Origin: Xanthomonas phaseoli pv. phaseoli | GTDB lineage: Bacteria; Pseudomonadota; Gammaproteobacteria; Xanthomonadales; Xanthomonadaceae | Assembly (NCBI GenBank): GCA_022749655.1 | Contig: CP094243.1 | Location: 3,472,001 to 3,536,000, forward strand | DNA: 64,000 bases | Direction of reading: 5' to 3' | Part shown: piece by piece, positions 62,248 to 64,000 of the stretch | Layout of the letters: every line of letters begins with the position of its first letter | Position numbering within the stretch: the first letter of the stretch is position 1 | Notes under the pieces: generated by a model | Seen by the model: only the letters and a program-made list of their open reading frames with translations | The model's database searches: none | What the model was told of the DNA's origin: nothing | Program-made: the position numbers and the translations under genes

Positions 62248-63591
62248 ATGCCCGCTTTCCAGCCCGCCCCGCGTTGCACCGCGACGCGTACCGCCCGCCT
62301 GACGTCCTTGTTGTGCGTGTCCGGCCCCTTGTTGCTACTGGCCAGTACGCAGGCGCAGGCGATTCCCTCGTTCGCGCGCCAGACCGGCTCGTCCTGCGCC
62401 GATTGCCATGTCGGTTCGTATGGTCCCTCGCTCACGCCCTACGGCATGCGCTTCAAGCTCGGCGGTTTTACCGATACCGATGGCGAAGGCACCAAGATCC
62501 CGGTGTCCGGCCAGCTCACCTGGTCGCGCAATAACCCCAGCCGCGGCGACAGCACCTCGCGCCTGCGCGAGGCCGATCTGTATCTGGGCGGCCGCCTCAA
62601 CGACAATATCGGTGGCTATTCGAAGATCCGCTCCAACAACAGCGGCAATGCGACCTTCGACACGCGCCTGGACGACGTCGATCTGCGCTTTGTCAGCAAA
62701 CCGTTCCAGATGGCGGGCAAGGACACCATGATCGGTGTCAGCGTCAACAACAACCCGGGCATTTCCGATCCGGTGCACGTGTTGCCGAATGCCTCCACGC
62801 TCACCCCCGCCTCCAATGGCGGCGCCTCCACCATGCTCAGCTCCTCGGCGTTGTCCAACCGCGTCATCGGCGCCAGCGTCTACGGCCTGTATGACCGCAA
62901 TTGGTACGGCGAAGTGGGCAGCTACAGCGCGCTGTCGCCGTCTGCGCAGGATCGCCTCGGCTGGCCGGTCAATGGCGACCCGGGCAAGCTCAGCGGCACC
63001 AGCTACGCGCGTCTTGCCTACATGAAGGACATGAAGCGCCAGTTCTTCTCGGTGGGCCTGACCGCGCTCAATACGCGCCGCCAGCCCTTGCGAACCGGGC
63101 CCAGCGACGACCTCACCGATTTCGGCTACGACCTGACCTACCAGTTCCTCGGCACCCGCGAGCACGTGTTGTCGCTGGCCTACGTCAACATCTACGAGCG
63201 TCGCAAATACGGCAGCCCGCTGATGTCGACCGACCCGACCATGCCGGCGCTGGACCGGGGCAGCGTGCGCGATCAGACCCTCAGCATGAACTACGCCTTC
63301 AAGCAGAGCTACGGCGTGCTGGCCGCGCACATGATCAACAGCGGCTCGTTCGATGCGGCGCGCTATTCGCCGGTGGGTATCCCGGACACCACCAGCAATT
63401 TGATCCTGCTGTACTGGACCCCGTTCGGCAAGGACGGCACCTACACCTCGATGGCCAACCTGCGCGTGTCCGCCGGCTGGTTCCGTTTCGACAAGTTCAA
63501 CGGCAGTACCTCCAACGTCTTCCGCGGCCCGCCGATCACCAATCCGCGCGATCTCGACAGCTTCACCCTGTCGGTCAACCTGGCCTTCTGA
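62248..63591 (+). CDS. Predicted outer-membrane monoheme cytochrome-porin (Cyc2-like architecture)
   Basis: A 447-residue secreted protein. After a signal peptide ending AQA comes IPSFARQTGSSCADCHVG, with one heme-binding CADCH (C50, C53, H54), then about 390 residues of alternating polar/hydrophobic strands. The last residues SFTLSVNLAF end in Phe, the signature of outer-membrane beta-barrels. This cytochrome-plus-porin layout is that of Cyc2-type outer-membrane electron conduits and related proteins. The substrate and direction are unknown. The start at 62248 has AAGGA in front. An upstream ATG at 62161 overlaps the b561 stop (ATGA). Confidence 0.72.
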   Translation: MPAFQPAPRCTATRTARLTSLLCVSGPLLLLASTQAQAIPSFARQTGSSCADCHVGSYGPSLTPYGMRFKLGGFTDTDGEGTKIPVSGQLTWSRNNPSRGDSTSRLREADLYLGGRLNDNIGGYSKIRSNNSGNATFDTRLDDVDLRFVSKPFQMAGKDTMIGVSVNNNPGISDPVHVLPNASTLTPASNGGASTMLSSSALSNRVIGASVYGLYDRNWYGEVGSYSALSPSAQDRLGWPVNGDPGKLSGTSYARLAYMKDMKRQFFSVGLTALNTRRQPLRTGPSDDLTDFGYDLTYQFLGTREHVLSLAYVNIYERRKYGSPLMSTDPTMPALDRGSVRDQTLSMNYAFKQSYGVLAAHMINSGSFDAARYSPVGIPDTTSNLILLYWTPFGKDGTYTSMANLRVSAGWFRFDKFNGSTSNVFRGPPITNPRDLDSFTLSVNLAF

Positions 63592-63617
63592 TCCCTCCCG
63601 CACCTGTACGGATCCAC

Positions 63618-64000
63618 ATGAACCCACCCCGCAAACTCTCCGTGTTGTGCGTCCCGTTGGCCGGCCTGATGCTGGCGGGCGCACTGACCGTGCCCTCGGC
63701 ATACGCCGCCGACGGCGCTGGCGTCTTCCTCACCGAATGCGGTGAGTGCCACAGCGTCAAACCGGGCAAGAACAAGAAAGGCCCATCGCTGTTCGGCGTG
63801 GCAGGACGCCCAGCCGGGACCGTCGCCGACTTTGCCGGCTATTCCGACGTGCTCAAGAACAGCAAGTGGACCTGGACCCCGGCCCAGCTCAAGACCTATC
63901 TGTCGCAGTCCTCGTCCAAGGCGCTGCCGGGCACCAAGATGAAGTACGACGGCCTGGACGACCCGAAGGAGCTTGACGCACTGATCGCCTACCTCAACAC
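63618..64000 (+). CDS. Class I cytochrome c, partial
   Basis: A periplasmic monoheme cytochrome c that runs off the right edge. The N-terminal signal peptide ends AYAADGAG. The heme motif is CGECH (C41, C44, H45), followed by KKGPSLFGVAGRPAG and, near the end, LPGTKMKY with the likely axial methionine, then LIAYLN. The length and order fit a mitochondrial-type cytochrome c/c2. It probably carries electrons between the b561 and the predicted outer-membrane cytochrome. Confidence 0.92.
   Translation, partial: MNPPRKLSVLCVPLAGLMLAGALTVPSAYAADGAGVFLTECGECHSVKPGKNKKGPSLFGVAGRPAGTVADFAGYSDVLKNSKWTWTPAQLKTYLSQSSSKALPGTKMKYDGLDDPKELDALIAYLN

Overview
The window is GC-rich chromosomal DNA from a xanthomonad, most likely Xanthomonas. 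The evidence is the gene order lexA-recA-recX-alaS-csrA-tRNA-Ser, the LexA operator TTAGTAGTATTACTACTAA in front of lexA, the flavin-binding general stress protein, and the many Xanthomonas-like intergenic repeats. No prophage, insertion sequence or CRISPR array was recognised. The last gene, a c-type cytochrome, runs off the right edge.

Layout. 0.6-9.2 kb (minus strand): tRNA-Ser(GCU), csrA, alaS, recX, recA, lexA, a broken ubiB and a cinA-type amidase gene. 9.7-16.8 kb: ftsH-folP-miaA-hfq-hflX on the minus strand, rlmE, then yhbY and an Mth938-like gene on the plus strand. 17-28.3 kb: a long minus-strand array pyrG-kdsA-(membrane protein)-eno-ftsB-ispD-ispF-truD-surE-pcm-yqaA-nlpD, with smr on the other strand. 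28.6-41.3 kb: a small secreted protein, parE, an S10 peptidase, a YdcF protein, a Pit phosphate transporter with its DUF47 partner, a CorC-like protein, an ExoD-like protein, a general stress protein, a luciferase-like monooxygenase and an MFS transporter. 41.5-61.2 kb: an accessory region. 61.5-64 kb: a cytochrome b561, a predicted outer-membrane protein combining a monoheme cytochrome with a beta barrel, and a soluble cytochrome c.

The accessory region has two parts. The first (41.5-47.4 kb) holds an ABC transporter, a 28-residue coupled ORF, an HPr-kinase-like protein, a B12-binding radical SAM enzyme and a PF14907-type nucleotidyltransferase. This combination resembles parts of RiPP or exopolysaccharide tailoring systems, but I cannot assign it to a described one. 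The second (47.5-61.2 kb) is one minus-strand operon, mostly joined by ATGA start/stop overlaps. It encodes synthesis of a 3-acylamino-3,6-dideoxyhexose (ketoisomerase, aminotransferase, acyltransferase), a Wzx flippase, a Wzy-like polymerase, a Wzz-like chain-length protein, three glycosyltransferases, two methyltransferases, an amidohydrolase, a FemAB-like transferase and a propeller glycosidase-like protein. Together these look like a Wzx/Wzy surface-glycan or glycoconjugate locus.

A technical point matters for every reader. About sixteen genes carry small indels as read: ubiB, pcm, smr, ispD (two), ftsB, kdsA, pyrG, parE, the S10 peptidase, corC-like, the monooxygenase, MFS, the nucleotidyltransferase, one GT4 and DegT (two). 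In each case adding or removing one to four bases, or one copy of a 23-bp repeat, restores a full-length family member. Many events are one base missing from a run of C or G, and several genes are essential, so most are probably sequence or assembly errors. The ubiB stop codon, the 23-bp duplication in the peptidase gene and the 4-bp duplication in the nucleotidyltransferase gene do not fit that pattern as well and may be real.
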